DNA of 50,223 nucleotides from Planctomycetaceae bacterium (GTDB lineage Bacteria > Planctomycetota > Planctomycetia > Pirellulales > Pirellulaceae), in the NCBI GenBank assembly GCA_002709225.1, contig PAQH01000001.1:5809-56031 (forward strand), given 5' to 3'. Shown piece by piece: positions 1 to 7,799 of the stretch (positions are counted from its first letter, which is position 1; every line of letters begins with the position of its first letter). The position numbers were made by a program, and so were the translations under genes. Below the pieces are notes generated by a model that was given only the letters and a program-made list of their open reading frames with translations, searched no databases and was not told the origin of the DNA.

Positions 1-8
1 TGCACATT

Positions 9-32
9 CGCTGAACGTTGCGCTGAACGTTG
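9..32. repeat. 12-bp perfect tandem duplication
   Basis: CGCTGAACGTTG occurs twice head to tail just upstream of the glycosyltransferase start at 58. It is one of four perfect 12-15 bp tandem duplications in the window. No function is apparent; replication slippage is the simplest origin. Confidence 0.8.
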
Positions 33-57
33 CCGGACCTCCAAACGTACTCAAGTC

Positions 58-1182
58 ATGACACTACAGCAGACAATCTGGTTTCTCCTGACCACACTGA
101 TTCCCAGTTGCCTGATTACCTGGGGGAGCGCGTTTATCATTCGCCGCCGGGCGGCCAGCTGGGGACTGCTCGATCATCCGGCGGAACGCAAAGTACACTC
201 GAAAGTAACGCCGCTGGGCGGCGGTCTCGCGGTGTGGCTTGGCGTTCTTTCGCCATTTGTAATCGGGTCCGTATTGCTTTGGGTGGCTTCCGAGGAGAGT
301 GGCTGGATTCCCTCATTCGCGCAGCCCCATTTGGCTGGGCTGAAAGATCAGTTAACGGGTCTTTGGATGCTGCTTGGCGCCGGCACCATCTTAATGGTGC
401 TGGGATTAGTCGATGACTTGCGCAACATCAGCTGGCAATCGCGGATCGTGGTTCAGCTCCTGGTCGCGAGCACCTGCGTGATTTGGCAAGATTGGCGTCT
501 CACGCTGTTTCTGGAATGGCAACCGATTACCTGGTTTCTTTCGGTGCTTTGGATTGTCGGTCTGGTCAACTCGTTCAACATGCTCGACAACATGGACGGG
601 CTGTCTGGTGGCGTCGCAGCCATCGCCGGATCCACGCTGGCCGCCGTCTTGTTGTTAAACCCAGACCCGGCAACCCAACAACCACAGATGTTTGTCGCGG
701 GGGTGCTGTTGGTACTGGTGGGAGGCTTGCTTGGGTTCCTCTGGCACAACCGCCCGCCCGCCCGTATTTTCCTGGGGGATGCAGGTAGTTATTTCGTGGG
801 ATTCTGTATCGCATCCTGCACATTATTGGCGACCTTTACGAGTTATCGTGGTCCCCAGCCTCACGCCGTATTGGCTCCCCTGTGTGTGCTGGCGGTACCG
901 ATCTACGACACCGTTACCGTGATTTGGATTCGCCTGCGGCAGGGCAACAGTCCCTTCCAGGCCGACAAGAATCATTTTTCACACCGCCTGGTTGAACTCG
1001 GTTTTTCTCGCTCACAAGCAGTGCTGACCATCTATTTGACAACCCTCTGTTGCGGGTTCGCCGCGCTGTTACTCCACCGTGTCGATGCAATCGGAGCTCT
1101 GTTGATTGTCTTGCTCGTGGTCTGCCTGCTGGCACTGGTGGCAATCATCGAATCCACAGCGCGTCGTCAATTGCGGCAATAA
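58..1182 (+). CDS. WecA/MraY-family undecaprenyl-phosphate sugar-1-phosphate transferase
   Basis: This 374-aa polytopic membrane enzyme belongs to the glycosyltransferase 4 (phosphoglycosyl transferase) family. Members transfer a sugar-1-phosphate from a UDP-sugar to undecaprenyl phosphate, the first membrane step of surface polysaccharide, teichoic acid or peptidoglycan lipid synthesis. Visible family motifs, in order, are the Asp pair D119-D120 in GLVDDLRNIS, the NMLDNMDGLSGG motif around residues 174-185, FLGDAGS at about 238-244, and a C-terminal His motif HFSHRL at about 306-311. About ten hydrophobic segments separate them. The length and the HFSHRL form fit WecA/TagO/WbpL-like enzymes better than MraY, because there is no mur cluster nearby. 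Start ATG 58 gives a plausible first membrane helix. The exact sugar cannot be read from the sequence. Confidence 0.9.
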   Translation: MTLQQTIWFLLTTLIPSCLITWGSAFIIRRRAASWGLLDHPAERKVHSKVTPLGGGLAVWLGVLSPFVIGSVLLWVASEESGWIPSFAQPHLAGLKDQLTGLWMLLGAGTILMVLGLVDDLRNISWQSRIVVQLLVASTCVIWQDWRLTLFLEWQPITWFLSVLWIVGLVNSFNMLDNMDGLSGGVAAIAGSTLAAVLLLNPDPATQQPQMFVAGVLLVLVGGLLGFLWHNRPPARIFLGDAGSYFVGFCIASCTLLATFTSYRGPQPHAVLAPLCVLAVPIYDTVTVIWIRLRQGNSPFQADKNHFSHRLVELGFSRSQAVLTIYLTTLCCGFAALLLHRVDAIGALLIVLLVVCLLALVAIIESTARRQLRQ

Positions 1183-1261
1183 CCCAATCTCTTGGGATGC
1201 ACTCGTCCGAAACGGTGTGGAACATGCCGACCCCTGCCCGTTAGTTACTGGGCAGCCCCTC

Positions 1262-1291
1262 TTTCTAGCACCCTGGTTTCTAGCACCCTGG
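1262..1291. repeat. 15-bp perfect tandem duplication
   Basis: TTTCTAGCACCCTGG is repeated twice without a gap in the 215-bp intergenic region upstream of the LRR lipoprotein gene. It lies about 105 bp before the start codon. No recognised regulator site matches it. Confidence 0.85.
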
Positions 1292-1397
1292 GGTGTTTGC
1301 TCCGGCCATTTCTGGTAGACAATCCAAACGCTGCTGTGGACCGCACCGACAACGCGGTTCGATTCTTCCCATTCTTCTCAGCGAGAGGTTCTCCTCC

Positions 1398-2519
1398 ATG
1401 CGGATCTTTGCTTTCAGCTTGCTGGCAGTCGTAATCGGTTGCGGTACTGTGGAAGACAACACCGTTTCAGAAAAGACCCCACCTTCGCAGACCACCGGCC
1501 CCTCCAGTACGGCGGCACCACTGCTGCCCACGGATGAGCCGCAGGCCCTCGATCTGCTCAAACAACATTCGTTAAAACTCAAATCCGATGAGCAGGGGCT
1601 GACCATCGACGTCGATTTTCGCGACCAACCTTTCGATGCGGCTAGCTTGGACGCCCTGACAGGATTACCACGGCTGCGCAGTTTGCGCCTGGCTGGTGTT
1701 GCGCTCTCCGATGAAGACCTGGCTAAGATTGGCGCGGTGACTACCCTGCGCGACCTCGATTTGCGCAATTGTCCGATTAGCAACGCGGGGTTAAGCCATC
1801 TGGAATCGCTCGGCAACTTGCGCGCACTGCGATTATCAGGAAAAAGTGGGGCCACGTTAGTGGACGACGAAGGAATGACGGCGATTGGCAAACTCGCAGG
1901 ACTCAAAGCCCTGTTGCTCGATTTTCTCTTTGTCAGCGAAGACGGTTTACAGCAACTGGCAGGACTGACAAATCTGGAGGAAATCTATTTGGCCGGAACA
2001 CTCGTCGGCGATGACGCCATCCCTGTTCTCAGTCAATTCACCAAACTCAAGAAACTACGCCTCTCACAGACCCAGGTTTCCAGCCAGGGCTTGATGGGAC
2101 TGCAGAAAATGGCTCACTTGCAAGAACTGGATCTCAGTGAGAACAGCTTGATCTTCGATGAAGGACTGGCTCACCTGGCCAACATGAAACAGCTCACCAA
2201 ATTGAATCTTTGGCGCGTGCAAGTAACAGACACTGGAGTTCAGGAACTCGCCGGGCTCACCAACCTGCGCTGGCTAAATCTCGACAACACACAACTTAGT
2301 GACGGGGGTCTGCCCGCGCTGCAGGGACTGATCCAATTGGAATTCCTGCACTTGGGATCGACTGCGATTACCGACGCAGGTCTGAGCAACCTGGAATCGC
2401 TCCAGGCGCTCAAGGAACTCAAGGTGACCCGTACGAACGTCACAGACAACGGAGTCGCCGCTCTGCAGCAGAAACTACCGCAAAGTGCGATCCAGTTGAA
2501 ATACATCAAAGGCCAGTAA
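1398..2519 (+). CDS. leucine-rich-repeat lipoprotein
   Basis: This is a 373-aa protein. The frame is open from further upstream, but ATG 1398 is preferred. It has GAGAGG about 10 nt upstream and begins a lipoprotein signal peptide (MRIFAFSLLAVVIGCG, with the lipobox cysteine at about residue 15). A short Thr/Ser/Pro-rich linker follows. From about residue 75 to the end there are tandem leucine-rich repeats of about 24 residues, of the GLTNLxxLxLxxTxVxDxGL type (ribonuclease-inhibitor/cysteine-containing-like LRR common in planctomycetes). The repeats suggest a protein-interaction surface on the outside of a membrane. No catalytic motif is visible and the partner is unknown. The gene stands alone and converges on the oxidoreductase at 2562. 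Confidence 0.85.
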   Translation: MRIFAFSLLAVVIGCGTVEDNTVSEKTPPSQTTGPSSTAAPLLPTDEPQALDLLKQHSLKLKSDEQGLTIDVDFRDQPFDAASLDALTGLPRLRSLRLAGVALSDEDLAKIGAVTTLRDLDLRNCPISNAGLSHLESLGNLRALRLSGKSGATLVDDEGMTAIGKLAGLKALLLDFLFVSEDGLQQLAGLTNLEEIYLAGTLVGDDAIPVLSQFTKLKKLRLSQTQVSSQGLMGLQKMAHLQELDLSENSLIFDEGLAHLANMKQLTKLNLWRVQVTDTGVQELAGLTNLRWLNLDNTQLSDGGLPALQGLIQLEFLHLGSTAITDAGLSNLESLQALKELKVTRTNVTDNGVAALQQKLPQSAIQLKYIKGQ

Positions 2520-2561
2520 CCGTCACACGAACCAATCCCGAAGCCGACAGGCTCATGGGCA

Positions 2562-3875
2562 TCAGACGACTTCCCAGCCCTTGCGGTACTCTTTACGGAT
2601 GTATTGATCGGCCGCTTCGCAATCGATGGCGCGCAGATTCTTGGCATCCCAAGTCAGTGTCTTACCGGTGCGATACGCCACATTCCCGAGCAAGACAGAC
2701 TCAGTAAGCGCGCCGGAATAATCAAAGTTGCACGTCGTCGGCGAACCATCGCGACAGGCTTTGAGCCATTCGGCATGATGGCCAATCGAACGCGCGATAG
2801 ACTGTTTTGGTGGCTCGTAACCCTTGAACTTGTCCTGGGGATAGAGCCGATAGCGGCTGTAATCGGCGAACATCTGACCTTCGGTACCCACGAACATCAC
2901 GCCACTTCCCGGCACTCGGTGTCCGGCAACCGTTTTTGGTATTTGACTTCCGTCATACCAGGTGAGCTTGACTGGAGGCATTCCCTCCCGCGCGGGAAAT
3001 TGATAGTGCACTGTCAGTCCAAGCGGACATGTTTCTGGATGCACGCTCGGTCCCATCGCACTGCATTCCGTTGGGTGACGAAGTTTCAATGCCCAGAACG
3101 GCAAGTCCATGTAATGGCATGCCATATCACCAAGCGTACCTTGTCCAAAATCCCACCAGCGTCGCCACTGTGCGGGGTGGTAACGTCCGGCAGCATAGGA
3201 ACGCTCCGGCGCTGGTCCCAGCCAGAGATCCCAGCTGAGTGTCTGGGGAGGTTTTTGACCATCTTTGGGCCGTTCTCCGCCACCCCAGCCTTTCCCCACC
3301 CAAACATGAGCTTCGGTCACATCCCCGATGGCCCCCGACTGGATAATCTCGACGACCCGCCGGTAGTTTTCACCCGCGTGAATCTGAGTCCCGAGCTGAG
3401 TCGCTACCCCGTGTTTCTGGGCAGCTTCAGCAATGATCCGCGACTCCTGAACGGAGTGCGTCAACGGTTTTTCACAATAGACGTGCTTCCCGGCCCGAAT
3501 GGCGCGAATCGTGGCCGGTGCGTGATTGTGGTCAGCGATCGCGACAGTCACTGCGTCAATCTTATCACCTTCCGCTTCGATCAACTCGCGGTAGTCTGCG
3601 TACGTTCGAGCACTGGGAAAATCTTTCTTGGCCCGCGCTAAATAGTTCGCATCGATATCGCAAACCGCAACAATGTTCTCACTGCCGACGTTGCCAATGC
3701 TAAACCGTGCCTGATTCGCAGTACCAATGCAGGCAATGTTCAGTTTTTCATTGGCCGATTTGGGTGCCGCGGTTCCGGACTGGCTCCAAACCCCGGTCGA
3801 CAAAACGGCGGCCCCGGTTGAGGTCGCTTTGACAAATTCGCGGCGCGTCGATTTTGATGGCCGTTGATGGGACAT
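2562..3875 (-). CDS. Gfo/Idh/MocA-family oxidoreductase, Tat-exported
   Basis: This 437-aa protein starts with a twin-arginine leader (STRREFVKATSTGAAVLSTG), so export of the folded protein with bound NAD(P) is likely. A Rossmann domain follows (NIACIGTANQ, with VCDID at the end of the second strand), then the family's EKP motif in HVYCEKPLTH. The C-terminal alpha/beta domain contains the long planctomycete-type region with WDLWLGPAP and RRWWDFGQGTLGDM. Family members oxidise or reduce sugars and sugar-like polyols; the substrate cannot be predicted. It resembles the protein at 47230 in architecture (same PAPxR and WRxWxDxGxGxxGD patterns), so the two are distant paralogs. It is a single gene with a start at ATG 3875. 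Confidence 0.9.
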   Translation of the reverse strand: MSHQRPSKSTRREFVKATSTGAAVLSTGVWSQSGTAAPKSANEKLNIACIGTANQARFSIGNVGSENIVAVCDIDANYLARAKKDFPSARTYADYRELIEAEGDKIDAVTVAIADHNHAPATIRAIRAGKHVYCEKPLTHSVQESRIIAEAAQKHGVATQLGTQIHAGENYRRVVEIIQSGAIGDVTEAHVWVGKGWGGGERPKDGQKPPQTLSWDLWLGPAPERSYAAGRYHPAQWRRWWDFGQGTLGDMACHYMDLPFWALKLRHPTECSAMGPSVHPETCPLGLTVHYQFPAREGMPPVKLTWYDGSQIPKTVAGHRVPGSGVMFVGTEGQMFADYSRYRLYPQDKFKGYEPPKQSIARSIGHHAEWLKACRDGSPTTCNFDYSGALTESVLLGNVAYRTGKTLTWDAKNLRAIDCEAADQYIRKEYRKGWEVV

Positions 3876-4166
3876 GGTCCACCCCTATTGGATTGAGAAC
3901 AAAACGTCTGCAGGCTGCATCTCTGAGAGCGATGCGATACGCATACCAGCCTTCGATCCTACACGAATCTGCCGGCGTTTTCACCTCCCAATTCTGGCTG
4001 CTTCCCGGCTATCCGGCTCACGGCGGTAACAGCCGCGCGGGGAGTCGATTCGCGGCGATCGTTGAATCCAACGCCCACAAAGCTAGAATTGGCGCAGCGC
4101 ACTGCCACTGCAGGCAGCGTAAATCGCCTATTTTCCGTAACCCTATTGGCCCCGCAAAAACTCGCT

Positions 4167-5282
4167 ATGAAATCGCAGTATCACATCGAAGATTCCTCTC
4201 AAATCATTACTCCCGCGCTGGTGGTTTTTCGCGATCTCGTGGAAGCCAATTTGCGGATGATGATTGCCATTGCCGGTGACGCTCACCGACTTCGGCCGCA
4301 TTGTAAAACCCACAAGATGCGCGAAGTGGTGGAAATGCAGCTGTCGCACGGAATCGTCAAGCATAAATGTGCCACCTTCGCGGAAGCCGAAATGCTCGCC
4401 ACCACGGGCGTCCAGGATATTTTTCTGGCCTACAACCTGGTCGGACCCAACATCGCCCGCGCGGTCGATTTCCGTCAACGGTTTTCCGACGTGACTTTAT
4501 CCGTCACCGCTGATCATGCCGATCCCATTCAACAGCTGGGCCAAGCGATGGCAGCAGCAGGGACGAGCATTGAGGTGCTGCTCGACATCGACACAGGCCA
4601 GCATCGCACCGGCCTGCCAGTCGGTGAGACGGCCGCCCAGCGCTACCAGCAAATTGCCCAAACCGACGGACTGATCCCGGGAGGACTACATGTCTACGAT
4701 GGCCAGAACCATCAGGTCGACATCGAAGATCGCCGGCGAGCGGTTACTGTCTGTTGGGACAGCGCTGCGTCGTTTCGTGACGAATTGGTGCGCTCGGGAC
4801 ATCCCGTTCCCCGCATCGTAGCGGGAGGCACTGGTTCCTTTCCGATTTTCTCGGAAATTTCCGACGCCACCATCGAATTAAGTCCCGGTACTTGCGTATT
4901 CCACGATACGGGATATGAAGAAAACTTCCCCGATCTCGAATTTCAACAGGCTGCCCTCGTGCTCACCCGAGTGATCAGCCGACCCACATCAAACCGAGTC
5001 ACCTTTGATCTCGGTTACAAAGGGGTAGCATCCGATCCACCCGCGGGTTGCCGAGTCTCTTTTCCCGGGATCCCCGATGCGGTAGAAGTCCTGCAGAACG
5101 AAGAGCATCTGGTCATCGAAACCACGGACAGTGAACATTTCTCTCCGGGCTCTGAACAACTCACCATTCCACGACATATTTGCCCCACGTCGGCACTGCA
5201 CAAACAGGCTTATGTAGTCGCTGGCGGTAAAGTCGAGGGCACGTGGATCGTGGCCGCACGAGACCGTCAATTGACTATTTAG
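4167..5282 (+). CDS. D-threonine aldolase / D-serine dehydratase-like PLP enzyme
   Basis: This 371-aa protein has the alanine-racemase-type N-terminal barrel. It contains PALVVFRDLVEAN near the start and RPHCKTHK, whose lysine (just after residue 45) would hold PLP. Near the C terminus it has the metal-binding HxC motif of D-threonine aldolase/DSD1 proteins (RHICPTSAL). Enzymes of this family cleave or dehydrate D-3-hydroxy amino acids using PLP and a divalent metal. ATG 4167 is chosen because the protein then begins close to the conserved TPALVV region; the frame extends 35 codons further upstream without homology. It faces the oxidoreductase at 2562 divergently across 291 bp, in which I see no gene. 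The exact substrate is not determined. Confidence 0.85.
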   Translation: MKSQYHIEDSSQIITPALVVFRDLVEANLRMMIAIAGDAHRLRPHCKTHKMREVVEMQLSHGIVKHKCATFAEAEMLATTGVQDIFLAYNLVGPNIARAVDFRQRFSDVTLSVTADHADPIQQLGQAMAAAGTSIEVLLDIDTGQHRTGLPVGETAAQRYQQIAQTDGLIPGGLHVYDGQNHQVDIEDRRRAVTVCWDSAASFRDELVRSGHPVPRIVAGGTGSFPIFSEISDATIELSPGTCVFHDTGYEENFPDLEFQQAALVLTRVISRPTSNRVTFDLGYKGVASDPPAGCRVSFPGIPDAVEVLQNEEHLVIETTDSEHFSPGSEQLTIPRHICPTSALHKQAYVVAGGKVEGTWIVAARDRQLTI

Positions 5283-5318
5283 CCCGCGCTAAATGGACCA
5301 GCGGCGCAGCGGCTAGAT

Positions 5319-6746
5319 TCAAACTTTGAGGTCACCCAGTTCTTGGACCGCGGCTTTTTGAATGAGCGCCCAGGCCTGTTCAAGATGTTCTTGCTGCGTG
5401 TCGAACTGACCGACCGAAAGGCGTAATACCAGTTCGTCGTGCAAACGAGTGTGGGTTAGATAGAGTGCACCTGAGCTTTCTGTCCGATCGAGAATCTGCT
5501 GATTGATCGTGTCACCACCACGGTGGCGAAAGCACACCAGATTGAGCGATCGCGGGGCGGCCAGCTCAAAGTCTGGATTGGCTCCGACCCAGGAAACAAA
5601 CTGCTCGGCCAATTGAATGTGTCGACGAATCACACATTGGATTCCCTCAACTCCGAAACTGCGGATGACAAACCACAATTTCAGCGCCCGAAATCGACGA
5701 CCGAGCGGAATTTGCCAGTCTCGATAGTCGATGACCTCTCCCGATTCGCTGGCCGTATTCCGCAAATACTCCGGCAGAATCGAAAGCGCCCGCGTGAGTG
5801 CGTCTCGTCTCCTCACAAAGAAACAATCGCAATCAAAATTGACGAACATCCATTTGTGGGGATTGAAACAATAGCTGTCCGCAAATTCCAAGCCTTGGTG
5901 AATCAACCGATGTTCCGGACAGACAGCCGCGGTCCCTGCCATCGCCGCATCCACGTGCAACCAGAGGCGTTCTCGCTGGCAGATCTCACCGATCGAGGAG
6001 AGCGGATCGATCGCGCCACTAGAAGTCGTACCCACCGTGGCAGCTACCAAAAAGGGCACATTTCCGGCCGCGCGATCGCGCGCGATCTCCTCTGCCAATC
6101 GGTCTGGTCGCAATGCGAATTGCGTATCGGTTTCAATCCGCCTCAACTGCCGGTCGCCTAAGCCGGCAATCCGCATTGCCTTTTCAATGGAAGAGTGCGC
6201 CTGCTGTGAGGTGTAAGCGACCAATGGACAGTAGACGCCGCGGCGATTGGATTCCCCCTGGGTAGCCTGTTCACGTGCCGCCAACAATGCGCACAAGCTG
6301 GCGCTGGATGCACTGTCCTGAATGACTCCACCTCCCTGCGACTTGGACTGAAAGTGGTCTGGCAGCGCGAGCATCTGAGCAACCCAGTCCAGCACATGGG
6401 TCTCCAGCTCGGTACAAGCCGGGCTGGTAGCCCACAACATGCCCTGGACACCCAATCCGGCTGACAACAATTCCCCCAGAATAGAAGGTCCAGAACTGTT
6501 GCACGGAAAGAAAGCGAAGAAGTTGGGGCTTTGCCAATGGGTGATCCCAGGCAAGACGATTTCCTCGACGTCCCGCAGCAAGTCCCCAAACGGTTCGCTT
6601 TGCTGGGGAGGCTGTTTCGGTAACTGGGCACGGATTTCACCCGGTTGGACACGCGACAGTACTGGAAATTGATCGACACGACCCAAATAGTCGGCAATCC
6701 AATCCACCACCTGATGGCCATGCCGGCGAAACTCCTCGGGTGTCAT
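5319..6746 (-). CDS. group II pyridoxal-dependent decarboxylase (aromatic-L-amino-acid decarboxylase-like)
   Basis: This 475-aa enzyme is of the DDC/TDC/GAD family, which decarboxylates amino acids such as aromatic L-amino acids with PLP. It begins with the typical MTPEEFRRHGHQVVDWIADY. It contains HWQSPNFFAFFP in the substrate region, the HVDAAMAG stretch that contacts PLP, and NPHKWMFVNFDC, whose lysine forms the Schiff base. ATG 6746 is preferred over 6809 because GGAG lies 8 nt upstream and the longer form would overlap the preceding gene. It follows the zincin-like lipoprotein gene by 31 nt and may be co-transcribed with it. Length and motifs look intact; the substrate is inferred from the family only. 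Confidence 0.9.
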   Translation of the reverse strand: MTPEEFRRHGHQVVDWIADYLGRVDQFPVLSRVQPGEIRAQLPKQPPQQSEPFGDLLRDVEEIVLPGITHWQSPNFFAFFPCNSSGPSILGELLSAGLGVQGMLWATSPACTELETHVLDWVAQMLALPDHFQSKSQGGGVIQDSASSASLCALLAAREQATQGESNRRGVYCPLVAYTSQQAHSSIEKAMRIAGLGDRQLRRIETDTQFALRPDRLAEEIARDRAAGNVPFLVAATVGTTSSGAIDPLSSIGEICQRERLWLHVDAAMAGTAAVCPEHRLIHQGLEFADSYCFNPHKWMFVNFDCDCFFVRRRDALTRALSILPEYLRNTASESGEVIDYRDWQIPLGRRFRALKLWFVIRSFGVEGIQCVIRRHIQLAEQFVSWVGANPDFELAAPRSLNLVCFRHRGGDTINQQILDRTESSGALYLTHTRLHDELVLRLSVGQFDTQQEHLEQAWALIQKAAVQELGDLKV

Positions 6747-6777
6747 CAAAGGTTCTCCGTAGACCTGCCGCTGTGAT

Positions 6778-7587
6778 TTACTGCCCGTGCTCCACACCCA
6801 TTCGATCAACCAGTAACTGCAAATGTCCTAGCAGCGCGCGCGTGGAGACCGCTCCCTGACTGCCCAACGATCGAGATAACGGATCCGCCGCGCCAGTGGT
6901 TCGCAACCGCGCCAAATAATCACAAAGCAGCGCGCGGCGCACAGGTGTGGTTTCCAGCAGCCAATGTATCCATGCCCAAGCCTCGGCGTAATCAGTCAGG
7001 GACATCTCACTCACGCTGGTCAGTGATTCCAACCGCTCCAGATCCGGTTCCCATTGGCGCTGCCGCCGCTGCCGGTCCAGTTCTTGCAGATGCGCGGCGT
7101 GAAATCCCCGTTGGCCGCGTTTTACTTCATAGTACTCGGCAAGACCTTCATCGAGCCACAGAGGCAAGTTGGGAACCACGGCATGAAGATACCCGTGCGC
7201 CACTTCGTGGCGGAGATCTTCGGCGACGTGCTCGCCCCAATGCGCAAATACCGTCAGTCGTGTGTCGCTTTCGATGAAGAACGCGCGACGGTCGGGATAG
7301 AAGGGAAAACGGTCCGTAAAGTAATTCCGGTAATCTTCGCGGGTGGCAAACAAATAGATGTAGATGCGTTCATCGGAAATCGGCAATTGCAGCTGGTTGG
7401 CGATTTCTTGACGACGTGCCACCAGTTCATCCAGTAGCCGGTGGTGTCGCGCTAGCGCGAAATCGCTATGGATGACCAACTGTTCTCGAATCAACCGTTG
7501 GTCATCAGGCAACAGATCCTGGTGGGCGGGGAGCGCGCAACCGCAACAAACCAGCAGGGGACCGACGATGGACAGCCTGCGCCACAT
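6778..7587 (-). CDS. secreted/lipoprotein zincin-like peptidase (peptidase MA-like / DUF1570-type)
   Basis: This 269-aa protein has a short N-terminal signal ending in a possible lipobox (VCCGC at residues 13-17). Around residues 126-150 it has HEVAHGYL, a HExxH zinc motif, followed by WLDEGLAEYYE, where the distal Glu would be the third zinc ligand of a gluzincin. The region before it (a Tyr/Phe-rich beta segment with FATREDYRNYF) resembles the peptidase MA-like family found in planctomycete secreted proteins. It probably acts outside the cytoplasm on unknown proteins. It is the first gene of a likely two-gene unit with the decarboxylase at 5319. Catalytic activity is inferred from the motif only. 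Confidence 0.75.
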   Translation of the reverse strand: MWRRLSIVGPLLVCCGCALPAHQDLLPDDQRLIREQLVIHSDFALARHHRLLDELVARRQEIANQLQLPISDERIYIYLFATREDYRNYFTDRFPFYPDRRAFFIESDTRLTVFAHWGEHVAEDLRHEVAHGYLHAVVPNLPLWLDEGLAEYYEVKRGQRGFHAAHLQELDRQRRQRQWEPDLERLESLTSVSEMSLTDYAEAWAWIHWLLETTPVRRALLCDYLARLRTTGAADPLSRSLGSQGAVSTRALLGHLQLLVDRMGVEHGQ

Positions 7588-7799
7588 AGGGTCGAGTCTC
7601 GGCAGCGGAAGGGTGGAAAAGGCGGGGAATCCTAGCAGATCCCGTTTTCCAGGCGAACGTCAAACCGGTATTTTCAACCTCCCCCGAAGCAGGTTGCCTA
7701 CCTGATCCAACAGTTCTCGATTGCAGGCAAACCACAGACCACCTACGATGAGGCCTGCTGTGAACGCGCCGTTTTCCTTATTCGACAGAGGTTTACCTG

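Noticed and set aside
2604..3641. 345-aa plus-strand open frame
   Set aside because: It lies antisense to the clear Gfo/Idh/MocA gene at 2562-3875, has no recognisable domain and looks like a codon-bias shadow.
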